Origin: Sphingobacteriaceae bacterium
Lineage (GTDB): Bacteria > Bacteroidota > Bacteroidia > B-17B0 > Aurantibacillaceae
Assembly: GCA_016715905.1 (NCBI GenBank)
Contig: JADJXI010000007.1
Span: forward strand, 231,650 to 295,649
DNA: 64,000 nt
Direction of reading: 5' to 3'
Below are positions 1 through 10,303 of this stretch, piece after piece. A program made the position numbers and the translations under genes. Below the pieces are notes generated by a model. That model had not been told where the DNA came from and did not search any database. It saw nothing but the letters and a program-made list of their open reading frames with translations. Numbering within the stretch: position 1 is the first letter of the stretch; every line of letters starts with the position of its first letter.

Positions 1-1
1 C

Positions 2-3000
2 ATTGATGGTGAAATATACTGGAAAGACGCGCAGACCTTGGAATTTAAACCAAAAGAAAGATTAGAGGCCGGACAATTATACAAGGCCACTTTCCATCTT
101 GACAAAATCACAGAAGTAAAAGATGAACTCGAAGAATTCGAATTCAATTTTCAGGTTATCAAGCAATCCGTTCAATTTGATTGCGGCGAATTAAAATCCT
201 ATCACAGTAATGACTATAGTTATTACAGCTTAAGTGGTGCACTTTCTTCAGCCGATTTTATTGAACCCACTGAAGCAGAAAAAATAATTTCAGGAGTATT
301 AAACAGTAAAAATGTAACCCTAAAATGGAGTCATAATGAAAAAGGAACCATACATAAATTTTTGATTGATAGTTTAGCAAGAAATTCCGGAAGTCAGAAA
401 CTGGAAATAAAATGCGATGCCTCTAATATTAATCTATCGGTAAAATCATCCAGCATATACCCTATCCCTTCAGAGTCCGAATTTAAATTATTAAATGCAA
501 AAATTGCACAAGATAATGAGCAGTTTATTGTAGTCTGCTTCTCCAATCCATTGGATCAAAACCAAAGCATGGAAGGTTTAATCACCTTAACTAAACCGGA
601 TAATCGTCAGCAATTAAATAGTTACGATAACGAAAACAATCAAAACGATTTAAAGTATATTATTTCCAACAATCAGGTTTTAATTTACCCAAACAATATT
701 AAATCCGGTTCGTATCTATTAACGATCGGTGAATCCATTCGCGATTCAAAAGGAAATCGATTAGGTGAAGAATCTAAACACAATATAGTTTTCAGTGAGG
801 TGAAACCGGCCATCCGTTTTGTGGGTGAAGGCAATATTTTACCTTCTTCCAATGGATTATCCATGCCGTTTGAAACCGTTAATTTACGAGCAGTAGATGT
901 AAAAGTGATTCGCATTTATGAAAATAATGTACTTCAGTTTTTACAAAATAATGATTTAGATGGAAATGGACAATTGGCCCAAGTCGGAAAAAAAGTTGTT
1001 GAAAAAAGAATAAACTTGGGCATCACAAATCCCGGCGAATTTGGAACCTGGAAAAAATTCTCCTTGAACCTGGAAGATTTAATTAAAGCAGAACCCGGAG
1101 CGATTTACAAAGTATATCTAAGTATGCAAAAAGCTTATTCCACTTACCCTTGCCTGGGCAATAGCGATCATGAGCGATTTGAAATGGAAGAAATAAAAGA
1201 ACCCAAAGAAGAGGAAGTTTCTTTTTATGGATATTATTATGACGAAGGTTATTCTGATTATTATGGTGAGTATGGAGATGGTGAATATGAAGATTACAAT
1301 TGGAGAGATAGAGATAACCCTTGTAAAGCCTACTATTACAAACAATACGAAAGAACAATTTCAAAAAGCATATTAGCAACCGATATTGGTTTAACATTCA
1401 AAAAAGGAAATGACGGATCTTTTTTGGCGGTAACAAATAATATTGTAACTACAGATCCTATAGCCGATGTTAATGTGCAGTTATTCGACTACCAACAACA
1501 ATTAATAACCGAAGGAAAAACCAATAAAGACGGCCAAGTTTATCTAAATCCACCCAACAAACCTTATTTTGTTATAGCATCTAAAGATAAAGAACGTTCT
1601 TATTTGCGGCTGGATGATGGCACTACGCTTGCATTGAGTATGTATGAAGTGGGCGGTGAATCAATTCGCAAGGGAATTAAAGGATTTATTTATGGAGAAA
1701 GAGGAGTTTGGCGACCAGGTGATAGTCTTTTTCTAAGTTTTATATTGGAAGATAAACTGCAAAACATTCCTGATAATCATCCTGTAGTTTTTGAATTAAC
1801 CAACCCACAAGGGCAAATTTACAAACGATTAATCAGCAGTAAGCCGGTTAATGGCTTCTATAATTTTTCTACTGTAACAGATAAAAATGTACCAACCGGA
1901 AACTGGAGTGCTACGGTAAAAGTAGGTTCTGTGAGTTTTTATAAAAATTTACGGATTGAAACCATCATGCCTAATCGACTGAAAATTGAAGTGAATATGG
2001 GCGACAATAAACTTATACTCGGAACAAAACCGGTAAAATTAAATTTACATACGCAATGGTTAACAGGCGCTATTGCCAGAGGTCTGGCTACAAATATCAC
2101 TGCCAATTTTAATTCAATACATACCAAATTCCACAATTTTAAAGATTACCATTTTGATGATAATACCAAAAGATTTGAAGCACAAAACATCAATATCTTT
2201 GATGGAAATGTAAATGACAATGGTGATTTAAGTACAAATTTAAATGTAGATATAAATGATAATGCACCGGGAATGCTTCGCGCATCATTTACTACACGTG
2301 TGTTTGAAACCGGTGGTGCATTTAGTATTGATCGCTTCAGTATCGATTACTCTCCATACAATTATTATTGCGGAATAAAACTTCCGGAAGGCGAAAAAAA
2401 TAGCGGAATACTTTATACCGGCAAAGATCACGTTATCGAAATAGCAAGCGTTGATCATAAAGGAAACCAGGTTAACAGAAATAATTTAAAGTTTGAAATG
2501 TACAAACTAGAATGGCGTTGGTGGTGGGATCAATACCGCTCCGATGCGGCTTCTTATGTGAATGATGAATATCACAAACCGGTACACTCCGAAGTAGTTT
2601 CAACCTCAAACGGAAAAGCCAAAGTGAAAATAAATTTAGATGAAACTAAATGGGGAAGATATTTAATTCGCGTTACAGATACAGAAGGTGGACATGTAAG
2701 TTCAATAATCACGTATTTCGATTGGGCTAATTGGATGGAAAGAGATGGCGGCTCGTCTAACAAAATTGTTGCAAACATGCTAAAATTCACAACGGATAAA
2801 TCTTCCTATAAAACCGGAGAAGAAGTTTCGGTGAGTATTCCTTCTCCACAACAGGGCCGGGCTTTAGTTACGATTGAAAGTGGCAGCAGGGTTTTAGAAG
2901 CACATTGGTTACAAACTGAAAAAGGAAGTACGGTTTTTAAATTTAATGTAACGCCCGAAATGGCTCCTAACGTTTATGTACATGTTTCATTACTTCAACC

Positions 3001-5404
3001 TCATCAAAGAGAAAATGATTTACCTATAAGATTATATGGAGTAGTTCCAATTAATATTGATAATCCGGAAACACATTTACGTCCCGTAATCAAAATGGCT
3101 GCAACGCTTGTTCCGGAAAAAACAGCCGAAATTGAAATACAAGAAGAAAACGGACACGAAATGGCATTCACACTGGCCATGGTAGATGAAGGATTGTTGG
3201 ATATTACCAGATTTAAAACCCCCGATCCTTGGAATAACTTTTATTCTAAAGAAGCACTAGGCGTAAAAACCTGGGATTTATATGATAAAGTGATTGGCGC
3301 ATTTGGTACCGAACTCGAACGTGTATTAAGTGTTGGAGGTGACGGAAACGAATCCGGTAATGATGATGGCGCCAAGGCTAATCGATTTAAACCCATGGTA
3401 AGATTCTTTGGTCCTTTTCATTTGAAAAAAGGAGATAAAAAGAAAATAACTTTTCAAATGCCTTCCTATGTTGGCTCTGTTCGCACCATGGTCATTGCAG
3501 GAAATAATGGCGCGTATGGCATGGCGGAAAAAACCACACCGGTAAAAGCACCGCTTATGATTTTAGGAACATTACCACGAGTTTTAAGCATAACAGAAGA
3601 AGTTAAATTACCGGTTAGTATTTTTGGAGGTGAAAAAAATGTAGGAAGCACAACCGTAAAAATTGAGAGCAATGATTTACTGCAAGTTGTAGGAGGAAAT
3701 TCCAAAACCATCAACGTAAAAGCCAATGATGAGCAAATTGTTGTTTATAATTTGAAAGTAAAAAGTAAACCCGGTATCGGAAAAGTAAAAATTACAGCTA
3801 CCGGTGGCGGCCATACGGCTACGTATGAAATTGAGTTGGATGTGAGAAATCCAAATCCATATCAAACATCAACAAAGGATTTTTTTGTTGATGCAGGTAA
3901 AGAATTAAAGGAAAATTATTCAGCTTCCGGTGTAGCAGGAAGTAATTCCGGCGTAATAGAATTATCCACTATTCCACCCATCAACCTCGACGATAGATTA
4001 CATTATTTGATTACCTATCCGCATGGTTGTGTTGAACAAACTACCTCTCAAAGTTTTGCTCAATTATATTTAACAGATATATTAAACTTATCCCCTGAAA
4101 GAAAAACAGAAATTGATGCAAATATTAAAAAGGGAATTGCTGAACTACACAAGTTTCAAATAGCAGATGGAGGAATGAGTTATTGGCAAGGCATGAATGA
4201 ATCTAATGATTGGGGCACCACCTACGCCGGCCACTTTTTAATACTTGCTGAAAAGAAAGGATATTCATTACCAAATGGACTCAAGAAAAAATGGACGGAC
4301 TATCAAAATAAAAAAGCACTCAATTTTCAGCTGAATAAAAATTCGACCTACAATAATGATTTCAATCAAGCTTACCGCCTTTTCGTTTTAGCATTAGCCG
4401 GACAACCATCCAAAAGTGCGATGAACAGATTAAGAGAATATTCATTACTCACCCAGCAAGCTCGCTGGATGTTGGCCGCATCGTATGCAACAATTGGTCA
4501 ACTGGATGAAGCAGAAAAATTAATTGCAAATGAAACAACCGCTGTTAACCCATACAGAATAAATTATTATACTTATGGATCATCTGAACGCGACGAAGCT
4601 ATGATACTGCAAGTACTTTGCTTAATGAATAAAAAAACACAAGCATTTACTCAGCTTAAAAAAATATCCGCTTCATTGTCTTCAAAAAGTTGGATGAGCA
4701 CCCAATCTACAGCGTACGGTTTAGTAGCAGTTGCCGAGTTCATTAAAAAATACGGAGACGCTTCAGCAATGCAAGTGGAAGTTGAACTAAATGGTAAAGA
4801 GGTAAAAATTAAAGGGAATTCAGCCATCACCCAAATACCAATTGATTTCAAATCAAGTGAAAAAGGACAATTTAATATCGAAAATAAAGGTAAAGGTTTA
4901 TTGTATGTTCGTTTGGTTCAAAGAGGTAAACCTGCTATAGGTACAGAAGCTGAAGGGAATGAAAACATCAGTTTAAATGTTATTTATAAAGACATTAATG
5001 GCTCCCCGATAAGTGTAAGTGAAATTCCACAGGGAAAAGATCTTATTATGGAAGTGAATGTTAGAAATTTAGGGCTTGTTGGCGAAATTCAGAATCTGGC
5101 TCTTTCAACTTATATACCATCAGGATGGGAAATACACAATAGCAGAATGGACGAAGGTGCTGTGAGTAATTACAACTTCACTTATCAGGACATCAAAGAC
5201 GACAGAGTTTTAACTTATTTTGATTTAAGAACAACGGAAAGTAAAATATTTCAAATCCGATTAAATGCCGCCTATGAAGGGAAATATTATTTACCGGCCG
5301 TAAATGTAGAGGCCATGTATGATAATAGTGTGTACGCCCGAAATAAAGGAGAATGGACACAAGTGGTAAAAAGGATGAAGAATGAAGACGTTGCCGGAAA
5401 ATAA
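2..5404 (+). CDS. Alpha-2-macroglobulin family protein (5' end outside window)
   Basis: The frame is open from base 2 with no start in view, so the N-terminus lies to the left; about 1,800 residues remain. Bacterial alpha-2-macroglobulins are large protease traps made of MG domains, usually anchored in the envelope. The diagnostic thioester motif GCVEQ is present (Cys codon 4028-4030) in the context YPHGCVEQTTSQS, followed by a helical segment like the thioester-domain toroid and a C-terminal beta domain. An A2M-like motif with KTWDLYDKVIG sits near 3270-3300. An acidic, tyrosine-rich stretch (about 1190-1330, many Y, E, D and G) looks like an inserted flexible loop. The stop is 21 bp before pbpC, a pairing also known from E. 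coli, where the A2M homologue and PBP1C are neighbours and are thought to cooperate when the cell wall is breached. Family assignment is firm. Confidence 0.93.
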   Translation: MDGEIYWKDAQTLEFKPKERLEAGQLYKATFHLDKITEVKDELEEFEFNFQVIKQSVQFDCGELKSYHSNDYSYYSLSGALSSADFIEPTEAEKIISGVLNSKNVTLKWSHNEKGTIHKFLIDSLARNSGSQKLEIKCDASNINLSVKSSSIYPIPSESEFKLLNAKIAQDNEQFIVVCFSNPLDQNQSMEGLITLTKPDNRQQLNSYDNENNQNDLKYIISNNQVLIYPNNIKSGSYLLTIGESIRDSKGNRLGEESKHNIVFSEVKPAIRFVGEGNILPSSNGLSMPFETVNLRAVDVKVIRIYENNVLQFLQNNDLDGNGQLAQVGKKVVEKRINLGITNPGEFGTWKKFSLNLEDLIKAEPGAIYKVYLSMQKAYSTYPCLGNSDHERFEMEEIKEPKEEEVSFYGYYYDEGYSDYYGEYGDGEYEDYNWRDRDNPCKAYYYKQYERTISKSILATDIGLTFKKGNDGSFLAVTNNIVTTDPIADVNVQLFDYQQQLITEGKTNKDGQVYLNPPNKPYFVIASKDKERSYLRLDDGTTLALSMYEVGGESIRKGIKGFIYGERGVWRPGDSLFLSFILEDKLQNIPDNHPVVFELTNPQGQIYKRLISSKPVNGFYNFSTVTDKNVPTGNWSATVKVGSVSFYKNLRIETIMPNRLKIEVNMGDNKLILGTKPVKLNLHTQWLTGAIARGLATNITANFNSIHTKFHNFKDYHFDDNTKRFEAQNINIFDGNVNDNGDLSTNLNVDINDNAPGMLRASFTTRVFETGGAFSIDRFSIDYSPYNYYCGIKLPEGEKNSGILYTGKDHVIEIASVDHKGNQVNRNNLKFEMYKLEWRWWWDQYRSDAASYVNDEYHKPVHSEVVSTSNGKAKVKINLDETKWGRYLIRVTDTEGGHVSSIITYFDWANWMERDGGSSNKIVANMLKFTTDKSSYKTGEEVSVSIPSPQQGRALVTIESGSRVLEAHWLQTEKGSTVFKFNVTPEMAPNVYVHVSLLQPHQRENDLPIRLYGVVPINIDNPETHLRPVIKMAATLVPEKTAEIEIQEENGHEMAFTLAMVDEGLLDITRFKTPDPWNNFYSKEALGVKTWDLYDKVIGAFGTELERVLSVGGDGNESGNDDGAKANRFKPMVRFFGPFHLKKGDKKKITFQMPSYVGSVRTMVIAGNNGAYGMAEKTTPVKAPLMILGTLPRVLSITEEVKLPVSIFGGEKNVGSTTVKIESNDLLQVVGGNSKTINVKANDEQIVVYNLKVKSKPGIGKVKITATGGGHTATYEIELDVRNPNPYQTSTKDFFVDAGKELKENYSASGVAGSNSGVIELSTIPPINLDDRLHYLITYPHGCVEQTTSQSFAQLYLTDILNLSPERKTEIDANIKKGIAELHKFQIADGGMSYWQGMNESNDWGTTYAGHFLILAEKKGYSLPNGLKKKWTDYQNKKALNFQLNKNSTYNNDFNQAYRLFVLALAGQPSKSAMNRLREYSLLTQQARWMLAASYATIGQLDEAEKLIANETTAVNPYRINYYTYGSSERDEAMILQVLCLMNKKTQAFTQLKKISASLSSKSWMSTQSTAYGLVAVAEFIKKYGDASAMQVEVELNGKEVKIKGNSAITQIPIDFKSSEKGQFNIENKGKGLLYVRLVQRGKPAIGTEAEGNENISLNVIYKDINGSPISVSEIPQGKDLIMEVNVRNLGLVGEIQNLALSTYIPSGWEIHNSRMDEGAVSNYNFTYQDIKDDRVLTYFDLRTTESKIFQIRLNAAYEGKYYLPAVNVEAMYDNSVYARNKGEWTQVVKRMKNEDVAGK

Positions 5405-5425
5405 TTTACTGCACTACTTTTATTT

Positions 5426-7810
5426 ATGCCATTGGAAAGAATAAAGTCTGAGAGCAGATTGTCAAAATATTTCCTGAATCATAAAATAAAATTAGCCTTC
5501 ACAGCTATATTGCTTATTATTTATTGGGCCTGGTTACCCAAACAACTGATAAAACAGCCTATAAGCACGGTTTTATTGGATCAAAAGGGTGAATTATTAT
5601 CTGCAAAAATTGCAACCGACGAACAATGGAGATTTCCAACCAGCGATAGCATTCCGTTCAAGTTTAAACATTGTATTTTACAATTTGAAGACGAATATTT
5701 TTACACGCATCCGGGGATAAATCCTGTTTCTATTTTTAAATCTTTAAAGAGAAATGCCGGCGCCGGAAAAATTAAAAGTGGTGGAAGTACCATTACCATG
5801 CAATTGGCGAGAATAATCAGAGGGAATCAATCTCGAACTTATCTTCAAAAATGCATAGAAATACTGCTTGCTATTCGTATTGAACTTTCGTACAAAAAAA
5901 ATTCAATATTAAATTTATATTGCAGTAACGCGCCCTTTGGCAGTAACGTTATAGGATTGGAAGCAGCTTCCTGGCGTTATTTTGGAAGAAGTTCGGACAA
6001 ACTCAGTTGGGCAGAAGCAGCGCTGCTGGCGGTTTTACCAAATGCCCCTTCATTAATTTATCCCGGTAAAAATCATAAACGTTTAATGGAAAAGCGAAAT
6101 CGTTTATTAAAAAAATTATTGAATAAAAAAATTATTGACAGCAATACATATTCCCTGGCTTTGCTGGAAGAGTTACCGGAAAAACCTGAACCCCTTCCGC
6201 AATTGGCTCCTCATTTATTAAGCAGACTTATAGAAGAAAATGGCGAAGGAAAGATTTACCGAAGCACTTTGATAAAAAATATTCAAATCCGAGCCAATGA
6301 AATACTTAATAAACACATGAGCGTGTTAAGCGCCAATCAAATTCACAACGCTGCTTTATTAATCAGCGAAACACATTCCGGGAAAATAATTGCGTATATC
6401 GGCAATGCCTATTCATCAACTAATGCGCATGAAAATTATGTAGATATTATTAATCGACCCAGAAGTACAGGCAGTATTCTCAAACCTTTTTTATACGCAT
6501 TTTTACTTAATGACAATTTGCTGCTCCCAAATGCACTTATAGAGGATGTCCCAATACAAATCGGCTCATACGGGCCCAAAAATTTTGATTTAAAATACGA
6601 TGGTTTAGTGCCTGCAGGTAAAGCCATATCCAGATCATTAAATGTTCCCGCAGTGAATATGCTGAAGTTATATGGTACGGCTAAATTTCATCAACGGTTA
6701 AAACAATTGGGTTTTACTTCCTTTACAAAACCAACTGCTCATTACGGACTGTCTATTATTTTAGGAGGAGGAGAAGCCAGTTTATGGGAAATTTCTTCTG
6801 CTTATGCTTCTATGGGCAGATCATTATTGAATTATTCAAATTCAAAAAGCACTTATCAATCCAACAATTACAAACCTTTAACTGCAGTAAATCATATAGA
6901 AAACAAATCAAAAAATAAATTTCAAAAAAATGATTTGCTTAGCGCATCTTCTATTTGGTATACTTTTAATGCGATGACCGAACTGGTAAAACCACAGGAT
7001 TATACCGGATGGATGCAATTTTCTTCCAAAACTAAAATTGCCTGGAAAACAGGAACAAGCTTTGGTTTCCGCGATGCCTGGGCTGTTGGTTTAAATCCAA
7101 AGTATACGGTTGCCGTTTGGGTTGGTAATGCGAGTGGAGAAGGCCGACCTGATTTAACTGGTACCGGTTGCGCAGCTCCCCTTCTCTTTGCTACCTTCAA
7201 TATACTTCCAAAATCAAATTGGTTTACCGAACCTGTTAGTGATTTGGAGAAAATAAAAGTGTGCAAACAAAGCGGATTTAAAGCATCGAGTATTTGTCCG
7301 AACCCTGCCTATTCTTTTTTTCCTAAAGGTTCTTCCAAAACTGAAGCTTGTTCGTTTCACAAAACTATTTATTTAGATAAAACAGAAAGCTACCGTGTAA
7401 ATGCTGATTGTTATGATGTAACTGAAATGATTGAAAAGCCTTGGTTTATTGCAAGCCCAATGCAGGAATATTTTTACAAACAGCACAATATTTACTATAA
7501 ACCTCTACCGACTTTTTTACCGAACTGTAATCAAAATAATCAACAACAACTGGAAATTATTTATCCCAGAAATGAATTTAAAATATACATTCCCATTAAC
7601 GAAAAAGGAGAACTAAGTCAGTGTATTTTTAAAGCTGCACATAAGGATCCGAAAGCAATTTTATATTGGTATTTGGATGGAAATTACATAGCTGCCACAG
7701 AAAAATTCCATCAAATAGCCACACAGCCCGTAAAAGGCAAACACACTTTGAGTATTACAGATAATTTAGGTGAAACAGCTACATGCAAATTTGAATTGCT
7801 AAAAAAATAA
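5426..7810 (+). CDS. pbpC: Penicillin-binding protein 1C, bifunctional peptidoglycan synthase
   Basis: This 794-residue protein has one N-terminal membrane segment (about residues 22-40). A GT51 transglycosylase domain follows, with the motifs FEDEYFYTHPG (about 87-97; catalytic Glu) and GGSTITMQLAR (about 120-130). The penicillin-binding transpeptidase domain has SILK (about 350, nucleophile Ser), SLN (about 403) and KTGTS (about 540). The C-terminal ~100 residues fit the PBP1C-specific BiPBP_C domain. It polymerises and cross-links peptidoglycan at the outer face of the inner membrane. It lies 21 bp after the alpha-2-macroglobulin gene, probably in the same transcript. Length and domain order are normal for PBP1C. 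Confidence 0.95.
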   Translation: MPLERIKSESRLSKYFLNHKIKLAFTAILLIIYWAWLPKQLIKQPISTVLLDQKGELLSAKIATDEQWRFPTSDSIPFKFKHCILQFEDEYFYTHPGINPVSIFKSLKRNAGAGKIKSGGSTITMQLARIIRGNQSRTYLQKCIEILLAIRIELSYKKNSILNLYCSNAPFGSNVIGLEAASWRYFGRSSDKLSWAEAALLAVLPNAPSLIYPGKNHKRLMEKRNRLLKKLLNKKIIDSNTYSLALLEELPEKPEPLPQLAPHLLSRLIEENGEGKIYRSTLIKNIQIRANEILNKHMSVLSANQIHNAALLISETHSGKIIAYIGNAYSSTNAHENYVDIINRPRSTGSILKPFLYAFLLNDNLLLPNALIEDVPIQIGSYGPKNFDLKYDGLVPAGKAISRSLNVPAVNMLKLYGTAKFHQRLKQLGFTSFTKPTAHYGLSIILGGGEASLWEISSAYASMGRSLLNYSNSKSTYQSNNYKPLTAVNHIENKSKNKFQKNDLLSASSIWYTFNAMTELVKPQDYTGWMQFSSKTKIAWKTGTSFGFRDAWAVGLNPKYTVAVWVGNASGEGRPDLTGTGCAAPLLFATFNILPKSNWFTEPVSDLEKIKVCKQSGFKASSICPNPAYSFFPKGSSKTEACSFHKTIYLDKTESYRVNADCYDVTEMIEKPWFIASPMQEYFYKQHNIYYKPLPTFLPNCNQNNQQQLEIIYPRNEFKIYIPINEKGELSQCIFKAAHKDPKAILYWYLDGNYIAATEKFHQIATQPVKGKHTLSITDNLGETATCKFELLKK

Positions 7811-7903
7811 ACCTTAATGGATTTAGATGAATTTTCAATTTTACATAAGCGGAAAATAGATTGGATGTATTTTACCTAATTTCGTTAAAATTTGAAAATT
7901 ACT

Positions 7904-10096
7904 ATGAGAAAAATTTACTTTTTACTGCTTTTATCTTTCGGAGTTCAAGTCTTGTCAGCTCAAAGTGTAACTGATGCTGCTGTTCCCCTTAATGCAGCGG
8001 TACAAGTTGCGCCTCCATCTATTACTTTAACTTGGTCTACCAATGCTACAACAACGCAGTATACTTTGTACCGAAAATTAAAAACCGATGTTTCATGGGG
8101 CTCTATTTTAGCCACATTAGCATCTTCGGTTACGCAATATGTAGATAATGCTGTTGCTGTTGGTACTTCATATGAATATAAAATCGTGAGAACAGGAACA
8201 AATTATACCGCCTACGGATTTATCAATTCAGGAATTCAAATTCCGGTAACAGAAAACAGAGGAATTATGATTTTGGTGGTGGATAGTACTTTTATAACAT
8301 CTTTAGCACCTGAATTAAAAAGATTAGAAAATGATTTAGATGGAGATGGCTGGAGAGTGAAGCGCATTGATGTATTGCGTACCGGGAAAGTAACCAATGT
8401 AAAAAATAAAATATTAGGCGTATATAATCAAGATCAACCAAACACAAAAGCATTATTTATTTTCGGACACGTGCCTGTGCCTTATAGCGGAAACATGAAT
8501 CCTGATGGACATCCAGACCATTTAGGAGCATGGCCAACTGATTCTTATTATGGAGAATTAAACGGAACCTGGACTGATGTTTCTGTAAACTCTACAACAG
8601 CTTCTCCGGCAAGAACACAAAACGTGCCGGGTGACGGAAAATTTGATCAAAGTATTTTACCAACATCTTTAGAATTAGAAGTGGGACGAGTAGATTTATA
8701 CAACATGCCTACTTTTACTTTAACTGAGTTGCAATTAATGAAAAATTATTTAGATAAAGATCACGATTACCGCATGAAGAATTTTACGGTAGAAAAACGT
8801 GGAGTTGCAGATATAAATTTTGGATTTATGAATGGTGAAGCTTTTGGTGCAAGCGGATATAATAACATGGCTGCTTTAGTAGGAAGTACCAATGTAATAA
8901 ACGCTGATTATTTTACAGCTATGACAGGCACAACAAGTTATCAATGGTCGTATGGATGCGGTGGTGGAAGTTTCTCCAGTTGTAGCGGAGTTGGCAACAC
9001 AGCTAATTTTGCTGCGGCAAATTTACAAGGTGTATTTACGATGTTATTTGGCAGTTATTTTGGTGACTGGGATTCACAGAACAATTTTTTACGAGCTCCA
9101 TTGGCACAAGGTAAAATGCTAATTAATTCGTGGTCAGGTCGACCTCATCATCAATATCACTGGATGGCACTAGGAGAAACCGCTGGATATTGCATGAAAC
9201 AAACCATGAATTTACAAGCCGCACTTTACTATCCTAATTATTATGGAATTACTGCAAACTGGATTCATAATGGATTAATGGGAGATCCAAGTTTGCGGAA
9301 TGATGTAATTGCTCCGGTTTCCAATGTGGTAGCTACTCGCATTGGAAATAACTGCAATATTTCGTGGTCTGCAAGTACAGAAACAAATATTATCGGATAT
9401 AATATTTACATGAAAAATGACAGTAATGATGTTTACGTAAAATTGAATCCTTCCCCTCTTACAGGCTTAACTTATACTGACAATTGTTTGATGTACCAAG
9501 GCACTTATAAATACATGGTTAGAACTTTGAAACTGGAAAACACACCAAGCGGTACTTATTATAACTTAAGTCAAGGTATAGCAGATACAGCTTTAAACCC
9601 TGCATCACAAATTGTTTACGCCAATTTTTTACCTTCAGCCAACAGCAATACCGTAACTTTCATTAATCAAACGGCGAATGCATCTGTTTACTCCTGGACA
9701 CTTGAGGCCGGAGCAACCAGTACAGTAAATACCCCGGTTTATTCTTATACAGCGAACGGAACTTACACCGTAAAATTAATTGCCTACAGCAATTGCGATT
9801 CGGATACTATTGAGAAAATCGTGAATATTACAGTAATTGGATTGGAAGACAGGATGAGCGAAAATAAAATAATTAAATTATATCCTAATCCGGCAAGCTC
9901 AAGTATTTTCGTAGAGTCACCGGATTGCCAAAAATGTAAGGTTGAATTAATTAGTTATGACGGACGCTTGATTTACGAATCCGAAACATTAAATAAATCT
10001 GAAAAAATATCACTTAATGGTGTTACCCCGGGCCTCTACCTCCTTAAAATAAGTGATCAAACAGGCAGTACAACAAAAAAATTAGTCATTGAATAA
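7904..10096 (+). CDS. T9SS-exported protein with fibronectin III, C25-like and PKD domains
   Basis: I chose the ATG at 7904 because it gives a clean signal peptide (MRKIYFLLLLSFGVQVLSAQ); a TTG four codons upstream is less likely. The 730 residues contain a fibronectin III-like domain (about 25-105) and a central region (about 125-460) with the look of gingipain/C25 peptidases: a glycine-rich strand ALFIFGHVPVP, then TDSYYGEL, then LEVGRVDL. A second FnIII domain (about 475-560), a PKD domain (about 571-645) and a C-terminal type A sorting domain (about 655-730, starting KLYPNPASSS and ending KKLVIE) follow. It should be exported by T9SS and attached to the surface or released. I could not find a convincing gingipain His/Cys pair, so peptidase activity is uncertain. 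A terminator follows. Confidence 0.85.
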   Translation: MRKIYFLLLLSFGVQVLSAQSVTDAAVPLNAAVQVAPPSITLTWSTNATTTQYTLYRKLKTDVSWGSILATLASSVTQYVDNAVAVGTSYEYKIVRTGTNYTAYGFINSGIQIPVTENRGIMILVVDSTFITSLAPELKRLENDLDGDGWRVKRIDVLRTGKVTNVKNKILGVYNQDQPNTKALFIFGHVPVPYSGNMNPDGHPDHLGAWPTDSYYGELNGTWTDVSVNSTTASPARTQNVPGDGKFDQSILPTSLELEVGRVDLYNMPTFTLTELQLMKNYLDKDHDYRMKNFTVEKRGVADINFGFMNGEAFGASGYNNMAALVGSTNVINADYFTAMTGTTSYQWSYGCGGGSFSSCSGVGNTANFAAANLQGVFTMLFGSYFGDWDSQNNFLRAPLAQGKMLINSWSGRPHHQYHWMALGETAGYCMKQTMNLQAALYYPNYYGITANWIHNGLMGDPSLRNDVIAPVSNVVATRIGNNCNISWSASTETNIIGYNIYMKNDSNDVYVKLNPSPLTGLTYTDNCLMYQGTYKYMVRTLKLENTPSGTYYNLSQGIADTALNPASQIVYANFLPSANSNTVTFINQTANASVYSWTLEAGATSTVNTPVYSYTANGTYTVKLIAYSNCDSDTIEKIVNITVIGLEDRMSENKIIKLYPNPASSSIFVESPDCQKCKVELISYDGRLIYESETLNKSEKISLNGVTPGLYLLKISDQTGSTTKKLVIE

Positions 10097-10114
10097 GCAC
10101 TTTTTAAACAATAG

Positions 10115-10142
10115 AAAAGGGAGTTTGTTAACTCCCTTTTTT
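10115..10142 (+). terminator. Rho-independent terminator after the T9SS gene
   Basis: A perfect GGGAGTT / AACTCCC stem with loop TGTT, flanked by AAAA before and a T run after, begins 19 bp past the stop of the T9SS gene. The A and T runs extend the stem and would also allow weak function on the other strand. Confidence 0.9.
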
Positions 10143-10268
10143 GTTAACAGCTTGGTCCTCCAATCCAATAAAAATTAACATTTATCAATTGCTAATAAGC
10201 ATTCATCTAAAAATTTATTTACTTATTAAAAACTAATAACTACTGAGCTAAAAAATGAGGAGAATGAT

Positions 10269-10276
10269 TACTTTTG
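10269..10276 (+). promoter_or_regulatory. Bacteroidota -7 box (TACTTTTG)
   Basis: The sequence matches the TAnnTTTG -7 consensus of Bacteroidota sigma-A promoters exactly and lies 27 bp before the ATG at 10304, leaving a short 5' leader. No good -33 TTTG was found at the usual 19-20 bp distance, so the call rests on the -7 box and its position between a terminator and a start codon. Confidence 0.55.
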
Positions 10277-10303
10277 TACTACACACAATAAGTAAACATT
10301 TTT

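Noticed and set aside
1083..1397. His/Asn-rich frame opposite the A2M tyrosine-rich loop
   Set aside because: It is the antisense of the low-complexity Tyr/Asp/Glu loop; the sense frame is clearly coding.
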